Assembly (NCBI RefSeq): GCF_010093535.1
Contig: NW_022985214.1
Span: forward strand, 222,245 to 286,244
Origin: Lindgomyces ingoldianus
Lineage: Eukaryota; Ascomycota; Dothideomycetes; Pleosporales; Lindgomycetaceae
Length of the DNA stretch: 64,000 nucleotides
Reading direction: 5' to 3'
Shown here: positions 34,769-47,498 of the stretch, piece after piece
Position numbering within the stretch: position 1 is the stretch's first letter
Layout of the letters: the number at the start of each line of letters is the position of its first letter
Notes under the pieces: model-generated
What the model was told of the DNA's origin: nothing
The model's database searches: none
What the model saw: only the letters and a program-made list of their open reading frames with translations
Position numbers and translations under genes: made by a program

Positions 34769-35632
34769 GATTTATTTAAAGAGTACCTAGGTAGCGATCG
34801 GGAGTACAAATAAGGCCCCGCAGACTATCGTAGATGATACCAAGAACTGGAGGCTAGATTTAAGACTTTATCATTTGTATATTAATGTTGGTCACTGTAC
34901 TACTATGAAAGGTTCTCCAGATGGTAGCAAGAACATGGTCGAGTGACGTTCGCGACGAAGCTGCTGTGAAACGTTATCCCGCTCGAAAAGATCCTGTCGG
35001 TACATGACTGCGCCGCCCAAGGAAGGTAAAATCCTTGAATCCTTCGTCCACCTCAAAGGTACAAAAACCACCGGCTGCCTTCCGGATGCTTCGAGGTGCG
35101 CCGAAATCTTTTGTGCAGGATGCAGTCGGCAAAAGTGGGTCTTTAGCAAGGATCTTCGGCCACTAAACGTGCGGCCCGAGAGCCAGATCCCCATCAAAAC
35201 CCAGAGGAGGGGCCGGATTCACGGTGGCCTGTTGTCAGGCCAGTCCAGGATGTCATTGGTGTGATGGTCTCGTGTTCTCGATAACGACAATTGGGGGCTG
35301 AAAACGTCCAGCCTCTAGCTTTCTGCTCCTGGAGGAGCGCATCTGTCGGCAAATATCTGTTATCTTCCTTCTTGTACTCTCACGCCGTTATTGCGATTTT
35401 CATTTCCTGTCAAACCTCAAGGGTGGATTTCGTAACGTCGACCGAACTTAAGAAACGGAAAACGTGGATAATACCAATACGAGCGGACTACAAACTGCAT
35501 CAATAGTTGCCCCGTGTAACATATTTATTTCGATCCACGGTTTGAACGATCGCATTGAAATCCGAAATGCGAATAACGATACATTCGCGCATAAAACGCT
35601 GACGAACTTAACCTAACCCTGTTGTCATCCGA
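34769..35632. other. Intergenic, no recognisable gene
   Basis: Featureless opposing frames at 34892-35197 and 35004-35264 only. The 3' ends of the FSH and alpha/beta hydrolase genes face each other here. Confidence 0.45.
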
Positions 35633-36453
35633 CTAGGAAGCTCGAGTGACAAACTTTTCCACCAGCTCGACGGCGACATTGGCCACCTCTTCCGTGACCT
35701 CAACACCAATGCCATGCGGACCGTCAATACTAGCCGTAAGCGTAATACCACTCTTCTCAATATATATCTCCCTAAGTTCTGGCAGAACAATAGCGTCCCG
35801 AAGGAGATGCACGTATGCCAAGGAATCGTTGTAGTAGGGATCCTGGAATGGTGCATAAGAGATTGGAGTTGCCAGGGCGGTCATCGAAACGGGGCTAAGC
35901 TTTGACATCCATTCCGCGGCCTCCTCGGCCGAGATATCTGGCCACAACCACGTTCGGTCAGAGAAGGTGAGTGTTCCAGGCTTGCTCTATGCCAATGTTA
36001 GCGAGTGGTTAGCTCGACGCCCATGGAAAAACTTACCCCAGTAGCAACCCATCCAGGCAGGGTCGTAATGTTCAATGTTGCCAGCGCCGATTGGCCGGGT
36101 TCGGAAGTGAAAGATGCCGCGTAAATCAAGCCAATAACTCCACCTTGTTCTCCTTTCTCGGACCGCTCCTTTTTGCTCAAGCCTTGGACAGCTGCGGCTC
36201 CGTAGGTGCCACCGTACGAATGCATCAGAAGGACGATGTCCTTGCCTTCCGCGAGGAGAGGGGTAAGCACCTGATTCCGAACGAAGCTGACATCAGCATC
36301 GACAGTGACGGTTGTTGCGTCCTCTGCAGTGATGCTGGGAGGATTCTGGCAGATGGCTGGATAGCCCTTGGCTTCGAGGCTCGATAACAGGGACGAGTAG
36401 AACTCCACGCCATGTGCTGCCCCCGGTACTACAACGATAGTGGGAATCGCCAT
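35633..36453 (-). CDS. Alpha/beta hydrolase (AB_hydrolase_6 type), two exons
   Basis: The exons are 36037-36453 and 35633-35986 with a 50-bp intron (GTAAGT, branch GCTAAC, CATAG), giving 256 residues. It begins MAIPTIVVVPGAAHG, the usual first strand and oxyanion turn of this family. The nucleophile elbow is LLMHSYGG. YAASFTSEPGQSA and DPYYNDSLAYVHLL follow, and the C-terminal third carries HGIGVEV. An in-frame ATG 69 bp upstream would add a hydrophobic leader (MVSFSRSSSAFQLLLIL); I prefer the shorter start because relatives begin at the beta strand. Such enzymes hydrolyse esters or lactones and are frequent in polyketide clusters. Substrate unknown. Confidence 0.8.
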
Positions 36454-37627
36454 TGTTAGAATGAAGCGAGAGAGTATGAGGAGGAGCTGAAAAGCTGAGG
36501 ATGACCGTGAGAAGGAAACCATTAGCGCGTGAGGATAATATGTAAACCACGTGGAAAAGTGAAACAATTCATTAAACAGACGTTACAACCCAGGGAGTTT
36601 GGCATATTTAAAACCAACAAACCGTTATTGCGCTGATATTCGGTGCTGAAGAACCCTGTTTCGGTGGTTCGTTTGCGAATATTTGGGCTTGCTGCATGGC
36701 TCCGAGTTGGTACACTAAAGATGCAGCCTTGCGGCTCGAATCACGGACTGCAACCACCCCATGGATGTGATGGGTTCTCACACACGGTCACTAGAGCCAA
36801 GGTAGTGGATGCTGTCGGAGTGTTACCTTAGATTTGAACGTTCCGGGATGCCTGAAAATACCTACACCCTTCATGAAACCCTATTTTGGAAACCAGAGGT
36901 ACTCCTCTTAGCATTAGTTCCTTCGAAGGTAAATTTCCGACTCCACATTAGGAAACACCAAGGCTAAATAATGGGACGGTGTTGGATATTGATTACAATC
37001 CCCGCGCCTCTCGTATTAATGATTCCCGAACCCCAGAATCTGGAAAAGTCCTGAACTGGAGCGCGCGTATCTGCGGATGTTATTGAGGGACGTCACCGGC
37101 CGTACCCGCCATTGAGAATTGTGCTTCGCCCGATGCTAGTTCTATCTATCGTCGGACATTGGCGCTGGACTAGACACCGCAAACATTACGAATTGCTCAC
37201 ACTTTTAGCGGTGGAAAGTTCATATTGGTCCTCGGTTCGCCGGCGCTCATTCTTAAATTGGGAAATAGAAGAGGCTGTGTTCCACCAAGCCTTTCGAGAT
37301 GGATGAGCAATCATGCCATCTCCTTCCCATGACCCCCACCAAGCTACGGCGACTGGGGATGGATATTACGGCACGGAGCGGGGATCTATCGGCTGAATGC
37401 CGAGACCAAGATATCCTGGATTGACTGGATTGAGTGGAGCAGGCTGAGTCGCGATGCATCAGCCCCAGATCAAAGTAATCTTTCTTGACTCAAGTCCAGA
37501 GCTATAGGTATGGGATAGATCCGTTCCAGACATCGTCTCGTTGAGGATGTCTTTGGTTGCCGCATTCATCCATCCTTACCTCTCTTTTCTCGGCCACAAG
37601 ACTGCTTTTTAATCCCTATTATCGAAA
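36454..37627. promoter_or_regulatory. Divergent region between the alpha/beta hydrolase and the PKS
   Basis: The 1.17-kb interval has no credible gene. It contains the promoters of both neighbours. A pyrimidine-rich stretch lies near 37560-37620, just before the PKS ATG. Confidence 0.5.
37390..37402. promoter_or_regulatory. Candidate Zn2Cys6 binding site CGG-N7-CCG
   Basis: CGGCTGAATGCCG, an inverted CGG pair about 225 bp upstream of the PKS start. Binuclear zinc cluster factors recognise such triplet pairs. An everted pair with the same spacing lies between the two monooxygenases (52150-52162). A match of this length can occur by chance. Confidence 0.25.
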
Positions 37628-40600
37628 ATGCCTAGCAGCGAAATCCTCCCCTCTCCATCCTACCAAGCAGATAGAGATGTTGTCGAACCGATTGCCATCG
37701 TTGGCTTTTCCGTCAAGTTCCCGGGGGAAGCCAAAACGTCTGAAGACTTTTGGCAGATGATATCTGAGAAAAATTGCGCCTCAAAACTCTTCCCTAAGGA
37801 TCGTATGAATGTGGACGCATTTTACCATCCTGATGGCACAAGACCGGACTCAGTACCCGTCCGGCATGCACATTTCTTAGAAGAAGATCTTGGCGCTTTC
37901 GACGCACCGTTCTTTTCTCTCACGCCGTCAGAGGCAATGTCCATGGACCCGCAGCACCGCGGGCTTCTCGAAACAGCATACAGGGCTCTCGAGAATGCAG
38001 GAATACCATTAGAAAAAATCGATGGAACCAAAGCGGGAGTCTTTACCGGAACATTCACCGACGACTATCGCATCGCGACATTTAAAGACGCCGCTGCTAT
38101 GCCCAAACATGCCGCAATCGGAGTAGGCCAAAACTTCTCCGCAAATCGCCTGAGTTGGGCTTTCAATCTCAAAGGTCCAAGTTTGCAAATTGACACTGCA
38201 TGTTCAAGCAGCTTGATAGCACTAGATTTAGCTTGTCAGAGCCTCCGAAATAGGGATAGTTCCATAGCACTAGTCGGGGGAGCTAGCGTCATTTCTAGCA
38301 TCGAGACGACAATGTCCCTTTCAAATATGGGTTTCCTCTCACCAAACGGTCGATGTTTTAGTTTCGACGAGCGGGGAAATGGATACGCCCGGGGCGAGGG
38401 TTTCGGCGTCCTGATAATCAAGTTGCTCTCTGATGCTATTCAAGACGGCGACTCTATAAGAGCCGTAGTTCGGTCATCTGGCTCAAACCAAAATGGCCGA
38501 AATCGAAGTATCACGCAAACAAGCAAGGTGGACCAAGTGCAGCTTATGCGCGACACATACGCGAAAGCCGGTCTTGATCTCGCAACTACCAGGTTTGTCG
38601 AGGCTCATGGAACTGGAACGGCGGTTGGTGACCCGAATGAGGCGAATGCCATTGGCGAGGTGTTCGGCCAATACAGGACTCCTGAGCAACCGTTATATGT
38701 GTGAGTTCACCCCAGTAAGACTAGAATCCCAGCTGATCGTGGTTAAGGGGAGCTGTGAAATCTAATATCGGTCATCTTGAGGGTGCGAGTGGAATTGCAG
38801 GCGTCGTGAAAGCGGTGCTGGCCCTGGAAAAAGGCGTAATCCCACCAAACACGAATTTTAAGCGTCTCCACCCTCGAATAAAAGCGAAGGCCCACAATCT
38901 CGAGTTTCCAACATTGACTATTCCCTGGCCAGACGCTATACGTCGGGCATCCGTAAATTCTTTCGGATTCGGAGGATCGAATGCCCATGTTGTGATGGAC
39001 GATGCCTTGAGTTATCTGCACTCTCGAGGTCTCCAAGCTCACCACTGCACGATATCACATCCCCCGGCCTCTTTGACTCATGGCGACGTTAACGGGGATG
39101 ATATTGCAATTGAACGCAAAGAAGGCCCCCGTAACGCTATGTTGAATGGAATGTTGTCGGTGACTGAAGAGAAGCAGCCCCGGCTGCTTGTGTTCTCGGC
39201 TTTTAACGATGATGCGGTGAAACGCGTCGTGAAGTCGTATTCAGCATACTTTGCCAAACAATTAAACAAAAAGTCCTTGGGTGACGTATCATATGTCAAC
39301 AACCTCGCTTACACTCTTTATAATCGACGGACCCGCCTCCCTTGCCGATCCGTTGCGCTCGTAGATCACGTTTGTGGACTACCCAAATTAGATGAACTGG
39401 TATCAAAGCCCAATCGATCCAGCTCCAAGCTCGGATTAGGATTCGTCTTCACGGGACAGGGCGCTCAGTATGCTGGAATGGGAAAGGAGCTCCTCCGGTA
39501 TACCGCATTTCGAGATACGTTTCTGAGGTTCGGATCAGTGTTGAGCATCTTAGGCTGCGAATGGTCTCTCTTCGGTACAGCACACCACTTAGAAACATGG
39601 GATCAAACTAATTTCCTGTAGATGAGCTTCTCAAGGAAGACGATGTATCGCGCATCCATGAGCCGGAGTTTAGTCAGCCTATATGCACTGCCTTGCAAAT
39701 ATCCTTGGTTCAGCTCCTGCAAAGCTACGGAATCCACCCAGCGACTGTTGTAGGCCATTCGTCTGGAGAGATTGCAGCAGCATACACTGCTGGAGCCTTG
39801 TCGTTTGATTCCGCATGCAAAGTGGCCTACTTCCGAGGTAAGTTGACTGCGTCTTTATGCCACTCTGGCGAGCGCAATGGGGGAATGCTGGCAGTGGGCC
39901 TCTCAGAACCCGAGGTGGAGGCTTACTTGAAGCGACTTCATCCTAAGGCTGCAACTCGCAGGATTGTGGCAGCCTGCATCAACAGCCCAAAGAGCGTAAC
40001 AGTCTCAGGAGATCTGGACCAAATAGACGGCCTGAAGGCAGCACTTGAAAAAGATGGGATCTTTAACCGGAAGCTTCGAGTTGATGTTGCTTATCATTCA
40101 AAGCACATGGAGGCTATTGCGTCCCACTATGCCGACTCACTCCAGGACCTAGCCCCAGGGAGTCCTTCGAGCACCACAATGGTGTCATCTGTCACCGGCA
40201 AGATCATTTCAGCGGATGAGTTATGCAGCAAAGAGTATTGGGTTCGAAATCTGGTGTCACCGGTGCGGTTTTCCGACGCTATAAGCGCACTCGCTGTGAC
40301 CCCGAGCAGTGTTAGTTCCCGTAAGTCGTATACTCAGAAGCAGAAAGCTCCTCAAATATTCAATCTCGTGGAGATCGGACCGCACTCAACACTGCAAGGC
40401 CCTATTCGCGATACATTGGCAGGGTCCGCTCGTGGAAACCAAATCAATTATACAGCAGCTATTAAGAGAAATACACAGCCCATTGAGACCCTCCTAAGTG
40501 CGGTGGGCTCGTTGTGGTGTCAGGGGTACGAGATAGATATCAGCGCGGTGAACGAGCAGAAGAACAAACATTTTGACGTGCTCACGGATCTCCCGGAATA

Positions 40601-43600
40601 CCCCTTCGACCACTCGCAATCGTATTTGCACAAGCCGCGGCTACAGAAAGACTTCCTAGGACGAGATTATCCAAGACTTGATCTTCTGGGCTCCCCGGTC
40701 GTCGGATTCAATCCACTAGAGCCGGCTTGGAGGAAGTTCATACGGATTAGTGAAACTCCCTGGATAGAGGACCATAAGGTGAACGGGGCCATTCTATACC
40801 CAGCAGCTGGAATGCTAGTCATGGCTATCGAAGCAGCTAAGCTTATGGCACCGCCAAATAAGGAGGCCGCTGGTTTCATGATCAAGGAAGCCTCTTTCGA
40901 CAATTCGCTCGCCATACCAGCAAACGATCAAGGTGTAGAGGTCCAATTACACCTGCGTCCCCTGCTCCGTGACATTAATAAAGTTGCCGACACGTTCCAG
41001 TTCACTTTGTGCTCATACTCCGACGACCGGTGGGTACGAAACTGCCACGGCACGATCGAAATACGCTTGGCGGAGAATGACGCAATCTGCAGCAGTTCTT
41101 GGCATTGGTTTGATATTGGACCGTTTGAGGATTGCAAGCGTTTTGTAGACAAACGGAAGGTATATGAGCATTTCCAGATGTCCGGGTTCCATTATGGTCC
41201 GGCGTTTCAAGGTTTAAATCGGATCCATTACGATACGGCTAATAGGGCGCTTGCTGATGTGGAGCTGTTTCCCTGGGGTGAGCAAGAGGAAGCAAACCAT
41301 GCCCAGGATCATATCATCCACCCCACTACTCTCGACGCCCTTGCCCAACTAGCTTTGGTTGGCTTGACGGACGGAGCGCGCGAAGTTCCTCCAATAAATC
41401 TTCCGACCGGGACGAAAAACCTATGGATCTCCTCGCGTGGTTTGTCACACCCAGGCTCTGCCCTAGTGAAGGCATTTGCGGACACTAAATTCAAAAGCGA
41501 GAGACAGAATGAGTTTTCCATCACGGCCGTGGACTACAATACTGGTGAAGTTCTCTTATCCTGGGCATGTCTCGAGACGACAAACATTGGACGAGCAGAT
41601 ACTACTGAAATGGACAGAAAGAAGCAAATGTGTTATCAATTTGACCTTAAGCCAGATATTGACTTGATGGACATGCATAGCGCTAGGAATTATTGCACTA
41701 TCAATCAAGACCAGAAAGAGAAGCATCGTGATGACCTCGAAATATACATGGTCGGGGTAATTAAAAGAGTTCTACATGAGCTGTCTGATTTAGACATTAG
41801 TACACTTCAGAGACACCACCAGAAGTACCTCATGTGGATTCGTAAGAGGCTCGAAGACTTCAAGGCTACTGCCTCTGCAGACCAGCTTGAAAGGTTGGAC
41901 GATGATCAAGACCACCTCGATCTACGGGATCGGATAAGACGTCTGAATGGAGAAGGGAGGTTCTACTCCGAGGTCGGCTCGCATGTTCTAGACGTTCTTC
42001 GCGGAGCGGCCGATCCACTAGCCATTCTCTTCGAAGGCGATCTCGCTCGAGACCTATATCAAGATTTAAATTTGAGAATCTCAGGATCGCTGTCTCGTCT
42101 CGTAGAACTTCTAGCCCATAAGAACCCTAATATGAAGATCGCAGAAATTGGGGCTGGAACGGGTGGCACCACTTCGGTGATACTCGACAGCTTGGTGCAT
42201 GGGACAACCTCAAGGTTCAGCCAATACGATTACACGGATATATCCGCTTCATTCTTCGAATCCGCAAAAGGCATGTTTGAGACATACGCACCGAAGATTA
42301 GGTTTAAAACGTTCGATGTTGAGCAGGATCCAATAAAGCAAGGCTTCCAGTTAGGTAGCTACGACCTGCTGATCGCAGCAAATGTTCTCCATGCGACCCA
42401 AAGCCTCGAGGTGACATTGCGAAATGTCCACACTCTTCTGAAACCGGGTGGAAAGCTCGTTCTAATTGAAGTCACCAACAACCTACAGAAGGCAGGGTTT
42501 GGAATGGGTCTGCTTCCAGGATGGTGGCTTAGTACGGAAGACTTCAGAACAACAGGCCCTTGTATGCCGGAAAATCGATGGGATGATATATTGAGACAAG
42601 CAGGCTTCTCTGGACTCGATGTTGCTCTTCGGGATTCTACGGACGACGCACACTATGAGCAAAGTATATTGGTGTCAACCTCAAAAGCGAGTTATACAAG
42701 TACTGAGGGTTCTGGGAACATCATCGTTCTCGCACAAAACGGGTCAGAGAAGCAAAAATCAATGGCAACGGAGATCCAAAACGAACTTGGGAAATTCCAT
42801 AATGTCGATTGCGTGATTCGATCGATTGAGGCTCTCGAAGTAGGGGAACTTCACCAAGCATTTTGTATCTCGCTTCTGGAACTTGAAGAGCCGGTATTCG
42901 CAGACATAGGTCAAGAGTCATTTTCATGCATTCAGAAGATTTTGACCGAGGCAAATGCTATCCTCTGGATATCAACGGATACCAACAAAGTAGAAGACAA
43001 GTCCAAATTCCGAATGATAGATGGTCTGCGAAGAGTAGTTGTCTCGGAAAATTGCGACACTCGTTTCGTGACGGTAGCACTTGAAGAATCGAGCATTGGA
43101 GAAAGAAGCCAGGCCCAGCGGATCGTTCAACTTTATGAAGACACGGTGTCGGCAGCTTTCGGGAACTTCGAAGAAGAATACACTGAGCGGGATGGCATCC
43201 TCTGCATTAAACGAATGATAGAGGCCAGTGAGATTAATCAACACCTCGAAAAACAAACAGCGCCTTTGCAGGTAGAAGAGCGTCTATTCCGAGATGTTCC
43301 CTCACTACGGCTTGAGTTCGAATCCCCTGGAGTTCTAGATTCACTCCTGTTCGTTGAGGACCCAACTCCAGAGAACCAGCTCGGTGAGGGTGAAGTTATG
43401 GTCGAGGTCAAGGGAGTTGGGGTTAACTTCAGAGACTGCCTCATCGCACTTGGTCGAATGAAAGACTCCATGAAAACCATCGGCTTTGAACTCTCTGGTG
43501 TAGTTACTAAGGTCGGCTTTGATACAGAGTTCAAAGTTGGTGATCGTGTGTATGGACTGTGTCCTTCGGGTTGCTTTTCAACATTCGCGATAGTACCGGG

Positions 43601-45575
43601 ATCGCTTTTGGTGAAGATTCCTGAAGGCATATCCTTCAAAGATGCAGCCGGATTACCCACGGGACTTGTTACGGCATACTACTCCCTCATCGACGTAGCT
43701 CGGCTTCGCTCTGGCGAAACAGTCTTAATCCACTCGGCTTCTGGAGGGACGGGACAACTGGCTATACAGATTGCTCAGCACCTAGGAGCCACAATCTTTG
43801 TTACTGTCGGAACAGAAGAAAAAAAGCAGCTGATGATACAGAAATACCACATCCCAGAGGACCATGTATTTTCTAGTCGATCAATCGGATTCGCTTCCCA
43901 TCTTATGCGGCTTACGAATGGCCGGGGTGTCGATGTGGTTCTAAATTCCTTGTCTGACGAGAAATTGGCTGCATCCTGGGAGTGTATGGCACCTCTCGGA
44001 AGGTTTGTCGAAATAGGGAAGAAAGATGTCTTCGCGAATTCGAAGCTCTCGATGTTGCCATTCGCTAAAAACGTATCTTTCACAGTTGTTGATATGTTCG
44101 GTTTGGCGCAGGAGCGGCCTAACAAACTGAAGGCAATATTGCAAAGAGGGGATGAGCTGGTGAGGCAGTACGCAGTTTGGACTCCTCAGCCGGTCCATGT
44201 GTACGGCGTTGGACATATTGAAGAGGCATTCCGGTATATGCAGAGCGGACAGAATATGGGGAAAATTATCATAGACATGAGACACAATGAGTTGGTCAAG
44301 GTGAGGCTCCTAGTCCCAGAGATAGTTCCCCCAAGATTAACCCAACAACAGGCTATTGTTCGCTCACCGTTGACTTGGATGTTCGATCCGAATGCATCGT
44401 ATGTACTTGCTGGAGGGTTCGGAGGGATCCTCCGCAGCACAGCTCGTTGGATAGCATCTCGTGGTGGTCGGAATTTGATCATACTTTCTCGGTCAGGAGT
44501 ACGACCAGGGAAATCTGCAGATCTTGTGGGGTATCTAGAGAGCCAGGGTGTTCGAATAGCCGCACCGAGGTGTGATGTGTCCAATACAGAGGAAGTAGCC
44601 GCCGCTTTGAGATCCTGTAAAGAAGATGGTATGCCTCCAATAAAAGGCTGTATCCAGGGAAGCATGGTATTGAGGGTACGTAGAACGTTGCAGGCAGATT
44701 TGGAAGAGCTTTGCTGACTCCCACAGGACGCTCTGTTCGAGAAAATGTCGCAAGAGGATTGGAGCACCACAGTCAAGCCACGTGTGCAAGGCACGTGGAA
44801 TCTCCACAAATTGCTCCCCCATGGAATGGATTTCTTCGTGATGTTGTCCTCCGTCACTGGAATCGTCGGATCGGCCGGCCAAGCGAACTATGCGGCATCA
44901 AACAATTATATGGACGCGTTCGCCCGTTATCGGGTCAATCAAGGAGAGAAAGCGACATCGCTTGACCTAGGTTGGGTGGAGAGCGAAGGCATTGTTGCCG
45001 AGACTGAGGGACTTGCACGACAGTGGATCGTGGCTGGTTGTTGGATTCCCGTCTCGCAGCCGGATTTGTTCGGACTGTTGGATTACTATTGTGATCCAAA
45101 TCTCAAGATCGATAGCAGCTCGGTGAATTCCGCTCAAATCCTGATTGGGTTGGGGCCGCCGGCCATGGTCCACGCAAAAGGGATCTCTGATCTCCCGGAC
45201 TTCATGAACAGGCCAATGTTCAGATATCTCCATCAAATGGAGCTGGACGATAAGCCAACGGCCGGGTCTTCATCTGAGGGAGCCGAAATCGACCACGCAT
45301 CTCTGTTCAGAGGTGCGAGCAACAACGATGAAGCTGCAGAGCATGTAGTCGACGCACTCGTGCGAAGGGTGGCAAAAGCCATGGCTATGCCGACGGATGA
45401 TATCGACTCACGAAAACCCCTGCACGCGTACGGTGTCGACTCACTGTTGGCAATTGAGCTAAGGACATGGTTTAGAAAGTACTTTGGTGTTGATATAGCC
45501 GTCTTCGAACTCATCGGTGCGAAGGATTTCCTTGCGGTGGCAGAGAGAGTCGCCCGAATCGCGAGTGCCGCGTAG
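37628..45575 (+). CDS. Highly reducing type I polyketide synthase (KS-AT-DH-cMeT-ER-KR-ACP)
   Basis: Four exons (37628-38700, 38748-39574, 39622-44675, 44727-45575) with introns of 47, 47 and 51 bp give exactly 2601 codons, 2600 residues. KS: DTACSSS (Cys192), EAHGTGT (His327), SNIGH (His367). AT: FTGQGAQYAGMG near 591 and GHSSGE (Ser680). DH: DHKVNGAILYPAAGM (His1018) and HPTTLDALAQ (Asp1205). C-methyltransferase: IAEIGAGTGG near 1474, intact SAM motif. ER from about 1863, with LIHSASGGTGQ near 2005. KR from about 2226, with catalytic Tyr2373 in GQANYAAS, but its Rossmann motif reads AGGFGGILRS where the last glycine is usual. ACP: YGVDSLLAIE (Ser2557). There is no thioesterase, reductase or condensation domain. 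The layout is that of LovF-like fungal synthases making short methylated, reduced chains on one reused module. Release would need a partner such as the FSH hydrolase. All splice junctions restore conserved motifs, and the gene appears intact. Confidence 0.95.
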
Positions 45576-45790
45576 AAATGTCACGGCTCTTCTTCTTTCG
45601 GATTAGCGGATAATGTAAGCAACGTAGCCTCCGTCTCTTACTTAGATGCACCACTTCTTGTTGAGTTTGATTCTCAGGCTATAAAGCGCTGAATTTATTC
45701 TCTCTCAACTATTCTAAGTTTTTACGGTTTGGAATTCATCTTACTCCAACATCCGAATACCTTATGATGACGACTCCTATCCCCAAAACT

Positions 45791-46943
45791 ATGCACGCAT
45801 GGCGAAAACACCGAGGAAACATGGAAGCGGTCTGCTTATATTTCCCCACTTTCTCAATATCTCACATACTAAATTCCCTAGGTATGGGAAGAAATTCCTG
45901 TTCCTTCCGCCCCACCAACCGGCTTCTTGGTTAAACTCATCGCCTCCGGCGTATGCCGCAGCGACCACAATCTACTCACCAATGAAAAGCAACCGTCCTG
46001 GTTTCAGCAGCAGTTTACTCTCGGCCATGAAGGCTGTGGTACTATCATTGAAGTTGGGGACTGCGTTCCATCTAATTGCGGCTTCAAGATCGGCGACGTG
46101 ATCGCGCTTTTATCGGTCCCTGGGTGCGGTCAAGACGACTGTCCTGAATGTAGTAGGGACTTACCGCAATTGTGTCAGACAGGGTACCATTCGGGGATAG
46201 GCCAAGATGGATTCTATGCACCGTATGCGACGATTGATGTTCGCGGTGCGGTGAAGGTTCCGCAAGGAGTCACGCCCTCTCAAGCTGCAGTTGCAACGGA
46301 CGCCGTGACAACGGCCTATCATGCTATCCATCGACGAGGTGAGATTAAGGAAAATGAAACAGTGTTTTTATTCGGACTCGGGGGTCTAGGCTTCAACGCT
46401 TTGCAGCTAATTCGAGCAATCGGGGCCAGAGTTATTGTGAGCGATATTAAGCAGGAGAATATGGATGAGGCGAAGAAACTGGGTGTTCCAGAGCAAGATT
46501 TAGTGCCGGTCGGGAGATCGGTGAGGAAGTTTGTGGAGGAGAAGGGGTTGGTGGGGAAGATTGACACTGTGGCGGATTTTGCAGGGACGCAGGAGACTTT
46601 TGAGGATGCGCAATATATCGGTAAGCTAGTACCCTCCACCCAAGACTTACAAAAACTAGAATAGTGACATCCGTTTTCAGTCCGGCAAGCTGGGAAGATG
46701 CTCTGTGTAGGAACCTTGAACCACAAGAACACGGTGCACATGAAGATTGGTATTCGCAAAAGGCTGAGCATCATTTTCTCATACGGCGGGCAAACTCAAG
46801 ATCTAGCTAAAGCTCTCGAGCTGATTCAGCAAGGGGTCTTGAATCCTCAGGTCGAAGATGGGAAGCTTTACGATTTCCCCGCTGTTCTGAAAGCCTTGGA
46901 AGCTGGGAATATCAAGGGCCGAATAGCTCTGTTGCAAGGCTAA
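45791..46943 (+). CDS. Zinc-dependent medium-chain alcohol dehydrogenase, three exons
   Basis: The exons are 45791-45829, 45882-46620 and 46681-46943 (introns of 52 and 60 bp), giving 346 residues. Catalytic zinc ligands are Cys38 (SGVCRSDH), His62-Glu63 (GHEGCG). The structural zinc lobe has Cys100, Cys103 and Cys111 (CPEC...LC), with the first cysteine displaced to 95. The nucleotide motif is GLGGLGFNA. GQDGFYAPYATID and TDAVTTAYHAI are typical of the family. It should interconvert an alcohol and a carbonyl with NAD(P)H. The gene starts 215 bp after the PKS stop on the same strand, which supports cluster membership. The first intron has an unusual GTCTGC donor, so the short first exon is the least certain part. 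Confidence 0.85.
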
Positions 46944-47498
46944 ATGTTTGCAGTTATGGAGCTCTCACCAACTACGCTGAACTCCTTTTGTAGCTCACTC
47001 CTTTGTATATAAATAAACCCTTCGGATACACACTTTTGCAATCAACTCAGTTTCTCATGACTCTAGTGCTCCCAGTAACTTCACACTAAAGCTAGGAGAT
47101 TTCAAAAAGCTCTTTCGTTCTACAACCCCGCTTTTACTCTTTCTTTAGAAGGCAACGAATCCTCTACCCCGTGCTTGGATCCAGCTCCTCGAAACCCCAA
47201 CTCACCTGAGCGCTTTAATTTTGTGAAGCTAGTGGGAGCACTAGAGGCATGAGGAACTGGATTGATTGCCAGAGAAGGGTAACTGAGGGTCTATATAGTA
47301 CTAAGTGGCCTGTCATGTGACCCGAGGCTACCACTGGCTTGGGCAGCAGCCAGTGACGTGATTGGGCAGCAACATGTGAATGCAGCAGATGGGACTAGAG
47401 CTCCGTAGTTGCAAACAAGTTGCCTTCCTCGACGATCGTAATCCTTCCATGTCATCCAACTTCTCCAAACTACCAATCTAATTTCTGCCACCTAGCTT
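46944..47498. other. Intergenic, includes a dispersed repeat
   Basis: 3' flanks of the ADH (+) and SDR (-) genes, which converge here. Bases 47222-47418 are listed separately as a repeat. Confidence 0.5.
47222..47418. repeat. Dispersed ~197-bp repeat, copy 2 (copy 1 at 2243-2438)
   Basis: It starts TGTGAAGC, shares GCACTAGAGGCATGAGGAAC with copy 1, and ends near GCAAACAA. This copy is GC-balanced and lacks the tandem units of copy 1. It is the only repeat I can see inside the metabolic cluster. Confidence 0.4.

Noticed and set aside
34892..35264. Opposing frames between the FSH and alpha/beta hydrolase genes
   Set aside because: No family similarity; the two strands contradict each other.
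40667..40915. Extra small genes suggested by minus frames inside the PKS dehydratase region
   Set aside because: Overlap the intact PKS exon and have no motif.
44186..44882. Long minus-strand frames (115-223 codons) over the PKS
   Set aside because: Shadows of the PKS ketoreductase and enoylreductase coding strand.
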